In this document: piece by piece, positions 1 through 5,806 of the stretch
Numbering within the stretch: the first letter of the stretch is position 1
Layout: each line of letters starts with the position of its first letter
DNA from: an uncultured Eubacteriales bacterium
Lineage (GTDB): Bacteria; Bacillota; Clostridia; Oscillospirales; CAG-272
DNA: 6,372 nucleotides
Direction: 5' to 3'
Assembly (NCBI GenBank): GCA_949878535.1
Contig: CATLAS010000058.1
Coordinates: 1-6,372, forward strand
Position numbers and translations under genes: made by a program
Notes under the pieces: generated by a model
Told to the model about the DNA's origin: nothing
The model's input: the letters and a program-made list of their open reading frames with translations, nothing else
Databases searched by the model: none

Positions 1-10
1 TACGCGGATT

Positions 11-44
11 CCCCCTATAGAGCCACGCAGTAGATCCCATAGGG
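11..44 (-). promoter_or_regulatory. Possible SD and hairpin leading into the next minus-strand gene (probably addA)
   Basis: Read on the minus strand, the 61 bases after the addB stop contain AGGGGG (16 to 11), which is purine-rich enough to act as a ribosome binding site. A start codon would then lie at or just past the window edge. addA normally follows addB in Firmicutes, so addA is the natural guess, but none of its coding sequence is visible. CCCTAT (plus 13-18) can pair with ATAGGG (plus 39-44), which would cover part of the SD. A competing short hairpin, TCCC-ATA-GGGA, sits at 35-45. No T-run follows, so this is not an intrinsic terminator. Confidence 0.3.
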
Positions 45-61
45 AACCTATTATCACTCTT

Positions 62-3000
62 TTATTCCATATGCCTGCACACTGCCCGCATGGGACAACT
101 GTCGCAGGGCATACGACTACCCCGCCGGACCGGTCTGGAACACGCCTGTCCGCTTTTCACCCGACTGCCTGCCTTTTGCAAAGCAGCAGTCAGTCCCTGA
201 TATATATTCTGAAATTCTTCTTCCGTTGCAAGACTGCTGCTTTTGGAATAACTTCCATCCCGGTTCAAAGTGACTGGAATATATTTGCCGGACACATCCT
301 TGTCCATAGCACGAATCACACTGTCATCCTGCAAAATAATCCCCCGGCGGGAAATACTTTTCCGCGCTTCCTGCCCGGCCTCTTCCCGGTTAAGCGGAAC
401 CGGTGAAGAAGCATCTCCGGGACGGGCGCTGAAATACACCGCTCCGGCCGGAATAAGCTTTTCGCCCGCCGGTGCAAGCTTTTGATAAAAAGGACTGCCC
501 GCACTGGAACATATGGAAAACAGATACAGCAGCAGCTGCACGTTGTGTCCTTCCAAAACCTCTTTCAGAGAAAAATTCTTGCTTCCTGTTTTATAGTCCG
601 CCACCCGAACATATACCTTTCCGTCCCGGCGCAGTATATCCAGCCTGTCCACAATGCCCCGCATCGTCATGGTTCCCCCTGCTTCCAGAGGGATACGCAG
701 CGCGGGGAGTGTCTCATCGAAGCCCACCGGTAATTCAAATGCATACGGTACAAACTCTGCCTGTCCGAATTCTTCACTAAGGGACTCGCCATATAAAATC
801 ACACTTCGCTGTAGTCTGCGGAACAGATAGTCTGTTCGCCGACTGGGAGGAGCTCCGTGACTGACCGATTCAATATACTGCCGAATCAACCGTTCGGATC
901 GGCTGACAATGGTCTCCTGCCCAAGAGGGAATCCATCGGAAACAGATTCACTCATAAAATTTTCCAAAATCTTATGTACAAAATTGCCCACATCCACCGG
1001 GCGAATCTCCGCTGTCCGTCCCTCGTCCAGCCGAAGCACATATCGGCAGTAATAGGAAAAGGGGCAGTCGCCGAACATCTCTAACCGGGACTGGGTCATG
1101 GAAAGATCCCCGCCAAACAGTGCCTGCGCTGTATCTGTACCCACGCTGTCTCTATCTGCGGACAGATTTCCCTGCGGGATTGACCTATCTCCCAGCAAGA
1201 TCTCCAGCACCTCTCCTGGGGGAGTATCCAAAAGAATGGGGAGCAACCGTCGCCCCGCATTTTCCGACCAAACCAAAGCAAGGGGATCCGGCTTTGTGAG
1301 ATCCGTCCTTTTTGCATTCGGCAAGAGCTGCATAATCCGCGCAGCACCGGAAGAAGGATGCCATGTGCCATCCATACAGGGTATCATCACGGTAAGGGTT
1401 TCATCCGGGGCACAAACAGAGCGGTAAAAATGGAACAGGGCTTCTCCTTGCCGCGCCGCAGAATCGGGTGAAAGCGCAATTCCCAAACCGGAAAGGGTTT
1501 CTTTATCCAAAGCGCCAAAGAAACCATTATCAGAAGGCACTGCGGGAAATTCACCGTATACTGCTCCGAGAAGAATTACATGGTGCACATCATCCAGACG
1601 CACACTGTCCGCACTGCCCAGCACCACCCGGTCGATTCCATCCGGAATCGTTCCGATTTTACATGCCTCTGCCGTTCGACGGAGCAGCCCGCCAAACCGC
1701 GCTGCATCCATCTCTCCGCCACCGGTCTGCACGTCTGCCTCTGCACCTTCCGCAATTGTATCCAGTATATCGCATAAAACTGCCCAAACCTGACGAACCT
1801 CCTGGGCTGCTGCCGCATCTCCACTTCGTTCCAGCCGATCAGCCTCATCTTGCAGGCGCGTATACACATCAAAATCACACAGCAGGCGATAGGCAGCAGT
1901 GCAGACAGATGCAGCTGTTCCGGGAAATGCGTCCGCAAAAGCGTCCAGCGCCGGTGCAAGCTGCTCCCTGGCCTGATTTGCCATGGCAAGCTGCTCCCGC
2001 CCCCATGCACTGATCGTTTCCGTGTATCCGTCCGGGTTCATGCTCCATCCGCCCGGATCACAAAATGTCCGCCTGCCCCGAATCCGCCACTTTTCCGTAT
2101 ACTGCTCCAGTGCATCGCAGCAGTCCGGACTGACCCCGGTCAGTCCTGTTTTGGCACAGGAGATCACATCCTCCCGTCTCCATCCTCCTGCTACAACGGA
2201 AGCAGCGGTAAGCAGCAGGCGCACTGCAGGCTGCATCACAGCCGTTTTCTTGCCGGAAAAATACACAGGAATTCCCAGATCTGTAAGAATTGTATCGGTA
2301 ATGCTGCGCCGCTGCTCCATATCTGCCGCTACTACAGCAATATCCCCATAGTGAGCGCCTGTGCGGATTAGCTTTTGAATCACAGCACCGGCCGCATATG
2401 CTTCATCATAAATATCCCCACAGCGCACGATTTCTACATTGTCGGCATCGCCCTCATAAGGCTGCGCCGTATGATCCCACAAGCTGCGGGTGAGAATGCC
2501 CAGTGGACCAGACGCGGTGCAGGCAATTTCTCTGCTATGTACTTCCCGACCGCACTTCGCACACAGCCGCGCCACATCATGGGAGAATGTACGGATGTGC
2601 TCCAAATGCAGTTTTCCAACCGCTGCATCCGCTCGCAGAGGACAAGCAAAAGTCATAGTAAAATTTTCTGCTTGCTGTAAAATCTGCTCTGTAATTTTCA
2701 TTTCCTTCGGCGTGAGGGTGTAAAAGGAATCAATATACACATCACATCCGGAAAAATAATTGTGATTTTTGAGAGTTTGCACCAGCGCATCAGGAATCTC
2801 CTGAGGATCATCATACACTGCGTGCAACAACGTGTCATACGCTGCAAAAATGGCAGAAAGATCCTGCAGTTTATCCCGCAGCGCGCTGCGTTCCCCATTT
2901 TTCTCCAGCTGCTCTGCCGCTTCCTCCAGCATCGCGGGCGTTACAGAATACGCCTTCAATTCATTCACCGCACGCAGCAGCAACGGAACATACCGATCCT

Positions 3001-3334
3001 CCCGTTCCTCACGCTTGTAAATACGGAGGCTGTCCCGGAGAGAAATCAAAGCATTCCACATGACAAGAGTTTTCTTTGCATCTGTGATATAATGCTTCGC
3101 TACCCCGCCGAACCGACGAAAAACGCTGTCTGCCAGACGGGTGAAGCTAACAATTTCTATCTGCATCATAGCGCGGGCAGGCAGTACACGTGCGCAGCGT
3201 CGGTCCCATACCAGCGCCTGCTGCTCGGGGACGATGAGTATGACCCTGCGGTTCTGTTTTAGGGAAAGCCCTATCTGATCCAGAACATATGCGCTTTTTT
3301 CTTTTGCCGAAAGCCCGAAAACAAGTTCTGTCAT
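62..3334 (-). CDS. addB: ATP-dependent helicase/nuclease subunit B (AddB), complete
   Basis: AddB is the second subunit of AddAB, the Firmicute counterpart of RecBCD. It resects double-strand breaks, cuts one strand and recognises Chi so that RecA can load. The protein has 1090 residues, near family size. The N-terminus has the AddB signature VPEQ (35-38) after a degenerate P-loop at 7-14 (G-LSAK-E-K-S, with Glu12 where the second Gly is expected). The C-terminal RecB-type PD-(D/E)XK nuclease appears intact: His787 in GNFVHK, Asp896 in GIVDRLD, Asp913 and Lys915 in ADYKTG, then Gln933 and Tyr937. Four cysteines fit the family's 4Fe-4S staple: Cys757 in DCPFSYY and Cys1077, Cys1080, Cys1086 at the extreme C-terminus. 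I start at ATG 3334 because GGGGAGG lies 7 bases upstream; a longer reading frame to 3385 would put the start upstream of this SD and over the -10 element. It is transcribed from its own promoter, divergently from the DUF6106-like gene. Confidence 0.95.
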   Translation of the reverse strand: MTELVFGLSAKEKSAYVLDQIGLSLKQNRRVILIVPEQQALVWDRRCARVLPARAMMQIEIVSFTRLADSVFRRFGGVAKHYITDAKKTLVMWNALISLRDSLRIYKREEREDRYVPLLLRAVNELKAYSVTPAMLEEAAEQLEKNGERSALRDKLQDLSAIFAAYDTLLHAVYDDPQEIPDALVQTLKNHNYFSGCDVYIDSFYTLTPKEMKITEQILQQAENFTMTFACPLRADAAVGKLHLEHIRTFSHDVARLCAKCGREVHSREIACTASGPLGILTRSLWDHTAQPYEGDADNVEIVRCGDIYDEAYAAGAVIQKLIRTGAHYGDIAVVAADMEQRRSITDTILTDLGIPVYFSGKKTAVMQPAVRLLLTAASVVAGGWRREDVISCAKTGLTGVSPDCCDALEQYTEKWRIRGRRTFCDPGGWSMNPDGYTETISAWGREQLAMANQAREQLAPALDAFADAFPGTAASVCTAAYRLLCDFDVYTRLQDEADRLERSGDAAAAQEVRQVWAVLCDILDTIAEGAEADVQTGGGEMDAARFGGLLRRTAEACKIGTIPDGIDRVVLGSADSVRLDDVHHVILLGAVYGEFPAVPSDNGFFGALDKETLSGLGIALSPDSAARQGEALFHFYRSVCAPDETLTVMIPCMDGTWHPSSGAARIMQLLPNAKRTDLTKPDPLALVWSENAGRRLLPILLDTPPGEVLEILLGDRSIPQGNLSADRDSVGTDTAQALFGGDLSMTQSRLEMFGDCPFSYYCRYVLRLDEGRTAEIRPVDVGNFVHKILENFMSESVSDGFPLGQETIVSRSERLIRQYIESVSHGAPPSRRTDYLFRRLQRSVILYGESLSEEFGQAEFVPYAFELPVGFDETLPALRIPLEAGGTMTMRGIVDRLDILRRDGKVYVRVADYKTGSKNFSLKEVLEGHNVQLLLYLFSICSSAGSPFYQKLAPAGEKLIPAGAVYFSARPGDASSPVPLNREEAGQEARKSISRRGIILQDDSVIRAMDKDVSGKYIPVTLNRDGSYSKSSSLATEEEFQNIYQGLTAALQKAGSRVKSGQACSRPVRRGSRMPCDSCPMRAVCRHME

Positions 3335-3341
3335 CCGTCCG

Positions 3342-3348
3342 CCTCCCC
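3342..3348 (-). promoter_or_regulatory. Ribosome binding site of addB
   Basis: On the minus strand GGGGAGG ends 7 bases before the ATG at 3334. This SD decides the start: it rejects the 17-codon upstream extension, whose codons would cover the SD and the promoter -10 region. Confidence 0.85.
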
Positions 3349-3367
3349 TGAAATTGTACTTATTATA

Positions 3368-3396
3368 ATTATACAATATATACACGCCCGAATCAA
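3368..3396 (-). promoter_or_regulatory. Sigma-A promoter of addB
   Basis: On the minus strand TTGATT (3396-3391) is followed by a 17-base spacer and TATAAT (3373-3368). The -10 is a perfect consensus and the -35 matches four of six. The predicted transcript start near 3361 leaves a short leader that includes the SD. A second TATAAT lies 6 bases downstream (3367-3362). Confidence 0.8.
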
Positions 3397-3412
3397 CAGC
3401 GTACCGGGTAGG

Positions 3413-3431
3413 ATCATAAAATTTTTACGAT
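3413..3431. promoter_or_regulatory. AT-rich near-palindrome between divergent promoters
   Basis: A 19-base inverted repeat with arms ATCATAAAA and TTTTACGAT around a central T matches at 8 of 9 arm positions. It lies between the two divergent -35 elements, 16 bases beyond the addB -35 and 6 bases before the -35 of the plus-strand gene. It could be an operator or simply an AT-rich upstream element. No regulator is encoded nearby, so the role is unassigned. Confidence 0.3.
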
Positions 3432-3437
3432 TTGATC

Positions 3438-3466
3438 TTGCAAATATACGTATTTTATGCTATACT
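3438..3466 (+). promoter_or_regulatory. Sigma-A promoter of the DUF6106-like gene
   Basis: TTGCAA (3438-3443), a 17-base spacer and TATACT (3461-3466) make a good vegetative promoter. Transcription would begin near 3473 and run into the SD at 3487. It may also serve the downstream lipoprotein gene if RNA polymerase reads through the hairpin at 4107-4146. Confidence 0.75.
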
Positions 3467-3486
3467 TCTATCTATAAAAAATGCAA

Positions 3487-3523
3487 AAAGGAGGACGTGC
3501 TCCGGCACGCAGAAATAACGATG
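3487..3523 (+). promoter_or_regulatory. Ribosome binding site with a UCCG-loop hairpin before the ATG
   Basis: AAAGGAGG (3487-3494) is a strong SD, but the ATG at 3521 is 26 bases away, too far for normal initiation. The bases between contain CGTGC-TCCG-GCACG (3496-3509), a 5-bp stem closed C-G around a UNCG-type tetraloop, a loop class known to be very stable. Folding out these 14 bases leaves 12 bases between SD and ATG. The alternative GTG at 3497 lies only 2 bases after the SD and inside the stem, so I consider it non-functional. Confidence 0.55.
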
Positions 3524-4084
3524 GCTACATACCACGACGGCGCTGAAATCGACCGCTCCACACATTCTATCAACTACACAGAATTTACTGTAAAGAAAAA
3601 GACGGAAGGCATGCTGATTCTGGCAAAAATCGGTCTGATTCTTTTGTATATCGGAATCGTAGCGGCAATATGGGCACTGGCAAGCTGGTGGCTTGGATGT
3701 ATCAGTCTGCTGCTTTCCATCATCACTTGGTATTTTACCTGGCCTTTTGTCAACATTGAATACGAATACACTACCGCTTCGGGAGACTTGCAGTTTACCA
3801 AGATTTACGGCGGAAAGAAACGCTCCCTCATCCTGGATAAGAAAATCAAGGATATGGAGCTGATCGCCCCCTACACATCTGAATATACAAGCAAATTTCC
3901 GTCCATTGCAAAAACATACGACTGCCGCAAAAGTGTAAAGCAGACGGAAGACGTATACTTTGCTGTATTCGATGAAAAAGGCGAAAAGCATCAGGTTCTG
4001 TTCCAGTGCACCAATAAGGCGCTGAAAATCTTCACAAAATACAACAAAGAAAATACTGTTACTGTAGACACCCTTCATTATTGA
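3521..4084 (+). CDS. Small membrane protein with two transmembrane helices, DUF6106-like
   Basis: The 187-residue protein has a short hydrophilic N-terminus, two closely spaced hydrophobic segments (about 31-51 and 54-76), then a soluble domain of about 110 residues. The pattern after the second helix (NIEYEY at 78-83, a GDLQFTKI segment near 88-95, a KKR basic patch, LIAP near 114-117, VYFAVFDEKGEK near 145-156) matches my memory of the clostridial DUF6106 family, whose function is unknown. The fold may be PH-like, but that is inference. The start at ATG 3521 is preferred over GTG 3497 because the latter sits 2 bases from the SD. It is divergent from addB, with its own promoter, and is followed by a lipoprotein gene in the same direction. 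Nothing in the sequence ties it to DNA repair. Confidence 0.85.
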   Translation: MATYHDGAEIDRSTHSINYTEFTVKKKTEGMLILAKIGLILLYIGIVAAIWALASWWLGCISLLLSIITWYFTWPFVNIEYEYTTASGDLQFTKIYGGKKRSLILDKKIKDMELIAPYTSEYTSKFPSIAKTYDCRKSVKQTEDVYFAVFDEKGEKHQVLFQCTNKALKIFTKYNKENTVTVDTLHY

Positions 4085-4106
4085 TTCGGTTGTTCTAAAA
4101 ATGCAG

Positions 4107-4155
4107 CACCCTCGCATAGATTCTTATAGGAATTTATGCGGGGGTGTTTCGCGTG
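4107..4155 (+). promoter_or_regulatory. 17-bp hairpin that buries the lipoprotein gene's SD
   Basis: CACCCTCGCATA (4107-4118) pairs fully, with one G-T wobble, with TATGCGGGGGTG (4135-4146). The pairing continues inward through G4119-T4134 and ATTC/GAAT to a 6-base loop at 4124-4129. The 3' arm contains GGGGGTG (4140-4146), which can pair with the 16S anti-SD and stands 6 bases before GTG 4153, so the only good SD is inside the stem. Only three T follow the stem, so it is a poor intrinsic terminator. It could still terminate part of the transcription of the upstream gene or control translation of the downstream one. Confidence 0.6.
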
Positions 4156-4698
4156 AATAATACGAAAAAAAGAAATAATTATTTTATATTGCTGCTGGCA
4201 ATGCTGCTTTTGTGCGCATGTAAGGGAACGGAGAAAAACACAGCGGTACTCTGGTATCAGGAAGGACCGGCAGAAATCAGCGGAGAAATACAAATCGAAG
4301 GTGTCACCTACGCGGTATCTTTGTCCCTTGGACGGGCAAACGATGGAGGAGACCGTGACATTACTTTGTCTTTCACCGCACCGGAAGAGATGGAAGGAAT
4401 GACCTTCCGCCTGCGGGGGAAAGATATTTTCGCAGTATACGATACGGTGGAAATTCCTCTCACGAAAGAAGCGGCAGGGAATCTGTTTGTGCCGGCAGCA
4501 TTGTTTGCATTAGATGAAAAAAACATCACGGAAATACAAAAAGGCGAGGATGGAAAAACGATTATCAAGTTATCTGACGGACAGAACGCATGGGATATTT
4601 CCACAGATGCAGAAGGGATTCCCACAAGCATTTCCGCCATTGTAGATGGTAAGAATATCACGTTTTCTATCCTGTCATACGTGCAAAAAGATGTGTGA
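4153..4698 (+). CDS. Predicted lipoprotein, possibly with a LolA-like fold
   Basis: The product is 181 residues from GTG 4153. A lysine/arginine-rich start (NTKKRNN) is followed by a hydrophobic stretch and a lipobox Leu20-Cys21-Ala22-Cys23, so Cys23 should be lipidated and the protein held on the outer face of the membrane. The mature part is rich in predicted strands. Its rhythm (AEISGEIQIEGVTY, then PEEMEGMTFRLRG, then IPTSISAIVDGKNITFSI) resembles clostridial lipoproteins with a LolA/LolB-like half-barrel; that is a memory-based guess and the ligand is unknown. I choose GTG 4153 over GTG 4144 because 4144 lies within the SD itself. It follows the DUF6106-like gene by 68 bases on the same strand and may share its transcript. 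Confidence 0.8.
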   Translation: MNNTKKRNNYFILLLAMLLLCACKGTEKNTAVLWYQEGPAEISGEIQIEGVTYAVSLSLGRANDGGDRDITLSFTAPEEMEGMTFRLRGKDIFAVYDTVEIPLTKEAAGNLFVPAALFALDEKNITEIQKGEDGKTIIKLSDGQNAWDISTDAEGIPTSISAIVDGKNITFSILSYVQKDV

Positions 4699-4704
4699 CG
4701 ACAA

Positions 4705-4749
4705 AGATGCCCTTGTTAGGATTTGCTTCGCAGTCAAAAAAGGGCGTCT
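4705..4749. repeat. Inverted repeat just after the lipoprotein gene
   Basis: AGATGCCCTT (4705-4714) pairs with AAGGGCGTCT (4740-4749), one wobble, around a 25-base loop that contains the small hairpin TGC-TTC-GCA. No T-run follows on the plus strand, so it is not a convincing terminator. It may be the outer edge of the repeat cluster that begins at 4761. Confidence 0.4.
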
Positions 4750-4760
4750 CACTATCAAAA

Positions 4761-4886
4761 GTCTCCCCTGTGCAAGGGGAGGTGTCACAGCTTGCACCAT
4801 CCCTGCTTAAGCCCCCCTTGTGCAAAGGGGGGTGGCGCAGCTTGCACCATCCCTGCTTAAGCCCCCCTTGTGCAAAGGGGGGTGGC
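4761..4886 (+). repeat. Tandem palindromic repeat, 50-base period, two and a half copies
   Basis: Positions 4788-4836 and 4838-4886 are identical over 49 bases, with a period of exactly 50. A diverged palindrome in the same register begins at 4761. Each unit holds a stem around the loop GTGCA (CCCCCCTT/AAGGGGGG in copies two and three, CTCCCCT/AGGGGAG in copy one), then a GGTG-C segment and, in copies one and two, a shared spacer CAGCTTGCACCATCCCTGCT (4788-4807 and 4838-4857). Copies one and three differ in sequence but stay paired. This is non-coding; the open frames across it on both strands are by-products of repetition. Confidence 0.85.
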
Positions 4887-5002
4887 ATGCCGTTAGGTAT
4901 GACGGGGGGATTGTATGCATATACTACCAATTTACAGAACCTGCAAAATGACAGTATTACAATCCCCCACCCGCTCTGCGGGAGCCCCCTTTGCACAAGG
5001 GG
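4864..5002. mobile_element. MITE-like nested inverted-repeat element, no coding capacity
   Basis: CCCCTTGTGCAAAGGGGG (4864-4881) recurs as its reverse complement at 4985-5002. Inside that pair, GGGGGATTGTA (4905-4915) recurs inverted as TACAATCCCCC (4958-4968), and ATACT/AGTAT (4921-4925, 4953-4957) extends the pairing. Between outer and inner arms each side has its own hairpin: CATGCC-GTTA-GGTATG on the left (4887-4902) and CCCGC-TCT-GCGGG on the right (4970-4982). About 27 bases remain in the centre. The style matches intergenic repeats I associate with gut Clostridia. It has no transposase, and no target-site duplication that I can confirm. Confidence 0.6.
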
Positions 5003-5009
5003 CCTTTTT
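4986..5009 (+). terminator. Probable terminator of the lipoprotein transcript, formed by the repeat
   Basis: CCCCTT (4986-4991) pairs with AAGGGG (4997-5002) around TGCAC, followed by CC and five T. It is the right-hand terminal palindrome of the inverted-repeat element, so the element itself seems to supply the stop signal for plus-strand transcription about 300 bases after the lipoprotein stop codon. Confidence 0.5.
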
Positions 5010-5135
5010 ATTTATTGGTGCTCCGTGGGATGCCCCAGAGGGTCGCAAAACGAAACCCCGCATATGGGAGGTTGGTGCTTTACGGCAGCTCCCTTTGCTG
5101 GTAGAGACCTTTTCATTTTGCTGGACTGTTACTCT
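5010..5135. other. Non-coding gap without recognised function
   Basis: I see no gene here. GGGAG (5066-5070) can pair with CTCCC (5089-5093), with a weak inner TGC/GCA stem. TTGGTGCT occurs at 5015-5022 and again at 5072-5079, possibly by chance. The stretch may be decayed repeat sequence. Confidence 0.5.
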
Positions 5136-5168
5136 AAAAAAGGGACGCTATCATAGCGCCCCCTTTTT
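5136..5168. terminator. Bidirectional intrinsic terminator, mainly for mazF
   Basis: AAAAAAGGG (5136-5144) pairs with CCCTTTTT (5161-5168) outside an inner stem CGCTA-TCA-TAGCG (5146-5158), with a small internal bulge. Read on the minus strand it stands 15 bases after the mazF stop and ends in six T, a textbook Rho-independent terminator. Read on the plus strand it ends in five T and would catch any read-through from the lipoprotein gene. Confidence 0.8.
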
Positions 5169-5183
5169 ACACAGTGAAATCGA

Positions 5184-5594
5184 CTAACCCGTAATTTCTA
5201 CAGGAGCAGTGCCGCCCACACCATTATTTACATTCAGGCCGAAACTCACAGTAATTGCCTCGTCTACAGCCTGCATCATATGATCGTCCAAATGCCCCAT
5301 TTTTTCCTTCAGCCTGCGCTTGTCAATGGTACGAATTTGCTCCAGCAGAACCACCGAATCACGCTGCAGACCTACCTTTTCTGCATACACGTCAATATGT
5401 GTGGGCAATCTGGTCTTGCCAAGTTTGCTGGTAATCGCGGCAGCAATCACAGTAGGACTGTATTTGTTTCCCACATCATTCTGCACAATCAACACAGGGC
5501 GCAATCCTCCCTGCTCACTGCCCACTACCGGGCTAAGATCTGCATAATATATATCACCGCGTTTGACTGTCACGTTATCACTCTCCGTTATCAT
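5184..5594 (-). CDS. mazF: MazF/EndoA-family toxin, mRNA interferase
   Basis: This is a PemK/MazF-fold endoribonuclease that cuts single-stranded mRNA at short specific sequences. It closely follows Bacillus subtilis EndoA (NdoA): [21 protein letters not shown], then [25 protein letters not shown] and [10 protein letters not shown]. If translation begins at GTG 5573 (codon 8), the protein reads MTVKRGD and the catalytic Arg25 and Thr48 of EndoA fall at exactly 25 and 48, giving 129 residues. From ATG 5594 it is 136. ATG 5594 has AAGGAAG just upstream; GTG 5573 has GGAG 9 bases upstream. Both are plausible, and family alignment favours GTG. A 13-residue Gly/Asn-rich tail extends past the usual EndoA end. 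No MazE or ribbon-helix-helix antitoxin gene lies upstream, where it usually sits. A terminator follows at 5136-5168. Confidence 0.93.
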   Translation of the reverse strand: MITESDNVTVKRGDIYYADLSPVVGSEQGGLRPVLIVQNDVGNKYSPTVIAAAITSKLGKTRLPTHIDVYAEKVGLQRDSVVLLEQIRTIDKRRLKEKMGHLDDHMMQAVDEAITVSFGLNVNNGVGGTAPVEITG

Positions 5595-5650
5595 AAACTT
5601 CCTTGCATTTCTGTTTTTAGTATTTCCGCAAAGGACACGGTTTTAATCAT
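5591..5650 (-). CDS. Possible 19-residue upstream ORF overlapping the mazF start
   Basis: An ATG at 5650 opens a 19-codon frame ([19 protein letters not shown]) whose TGA overlaps the mazF ATG at 5594 as ATGA. This geometry is typical of translational coupling. No clear SD precedes it and it matches no antitoxin I know, so it may be chance. If real it could be a leader peptide or the remnant of a lost antitoxin gene. Confidence 0.2.
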   Translation of the reverse strand: MIKTVSFAEILKTEMQGSL

Positions 5651-5771
5651 GAAACAGAGAAAATTTCCCGCAAAAATTTATTTTTCCGCATTTCTAAAAT
5701 AATGCCGTTTACTCCTTACCGGGACTGCTTATTCCGTGCCCCAATATCATCATATTCCCTGTGACCTACCA

Positions 5772-5800
5772 TTGACAAAAAGCCGTGTACAAGGTATAAT
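5772..5800 (+). promoter_or_regulatory. Perfect consensus sigma-A promoter of the exported-protein gene
   Basis: TTGACA (5772-5777), a 17-base spacer and TATAAT (5795-5800) match the consensus at all 12 positions. Transcription should start near 5807, leaving a leader of about 126 bases before the ATG at 5933. A promoter this strong usually needs control at a later step or serves an abundant product. Confidence 0.9.
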
Positions 5801-5806
5801 GATCGC

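Noticed and set aside
1468..2013. Long plus-strand frames (181 codons and others) inside addB
   Set aside because: His/Pro-rich shadow translations of a G/C-rich gene whose AddB product is continuous over 1090 residues.
3497..3520. GTG 3497 as the start of the DUF6106-like gene
   Set aside because: It is only 2 bases from the SD and lies in the hairpin stem; the eight added residues have no visible role.
3455..4117. 220-codon minus-strand frame opposite the DUF6106-like gene
   Set aside because: It is antisense to a gene with its own promoter and SD, is cysteine- and phenylalanine-rich as shadows of hydrophobic genes often are, and has no SD.
4308..4661. 117-codon minus-strand frame opposite the lipoprotein gene
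   Set aside because: It has no SD and no recognisable domain; the plus strand has a clear lipobox and SD.
4761..4886. CRISPR array
   Set aside because: The repeated part is palindromic and includes its supposed spacer: copies are identical over 49 of 50 bases, so there are no unique spacers, and no cas gene is present.
4695..5156. Open frames on both strands across the repeat cluster
   Set aside because: The 50-base repeats happen to lack stops in some frames; the products are repeat translations without SD.
5715..5759. 14-codon minus-strand ORF beginning ATGATGATATTG
   Set aside because: It has an SD-like AGGGA, but it is too short, ends about 120 bases before mazF and shows no promoter.
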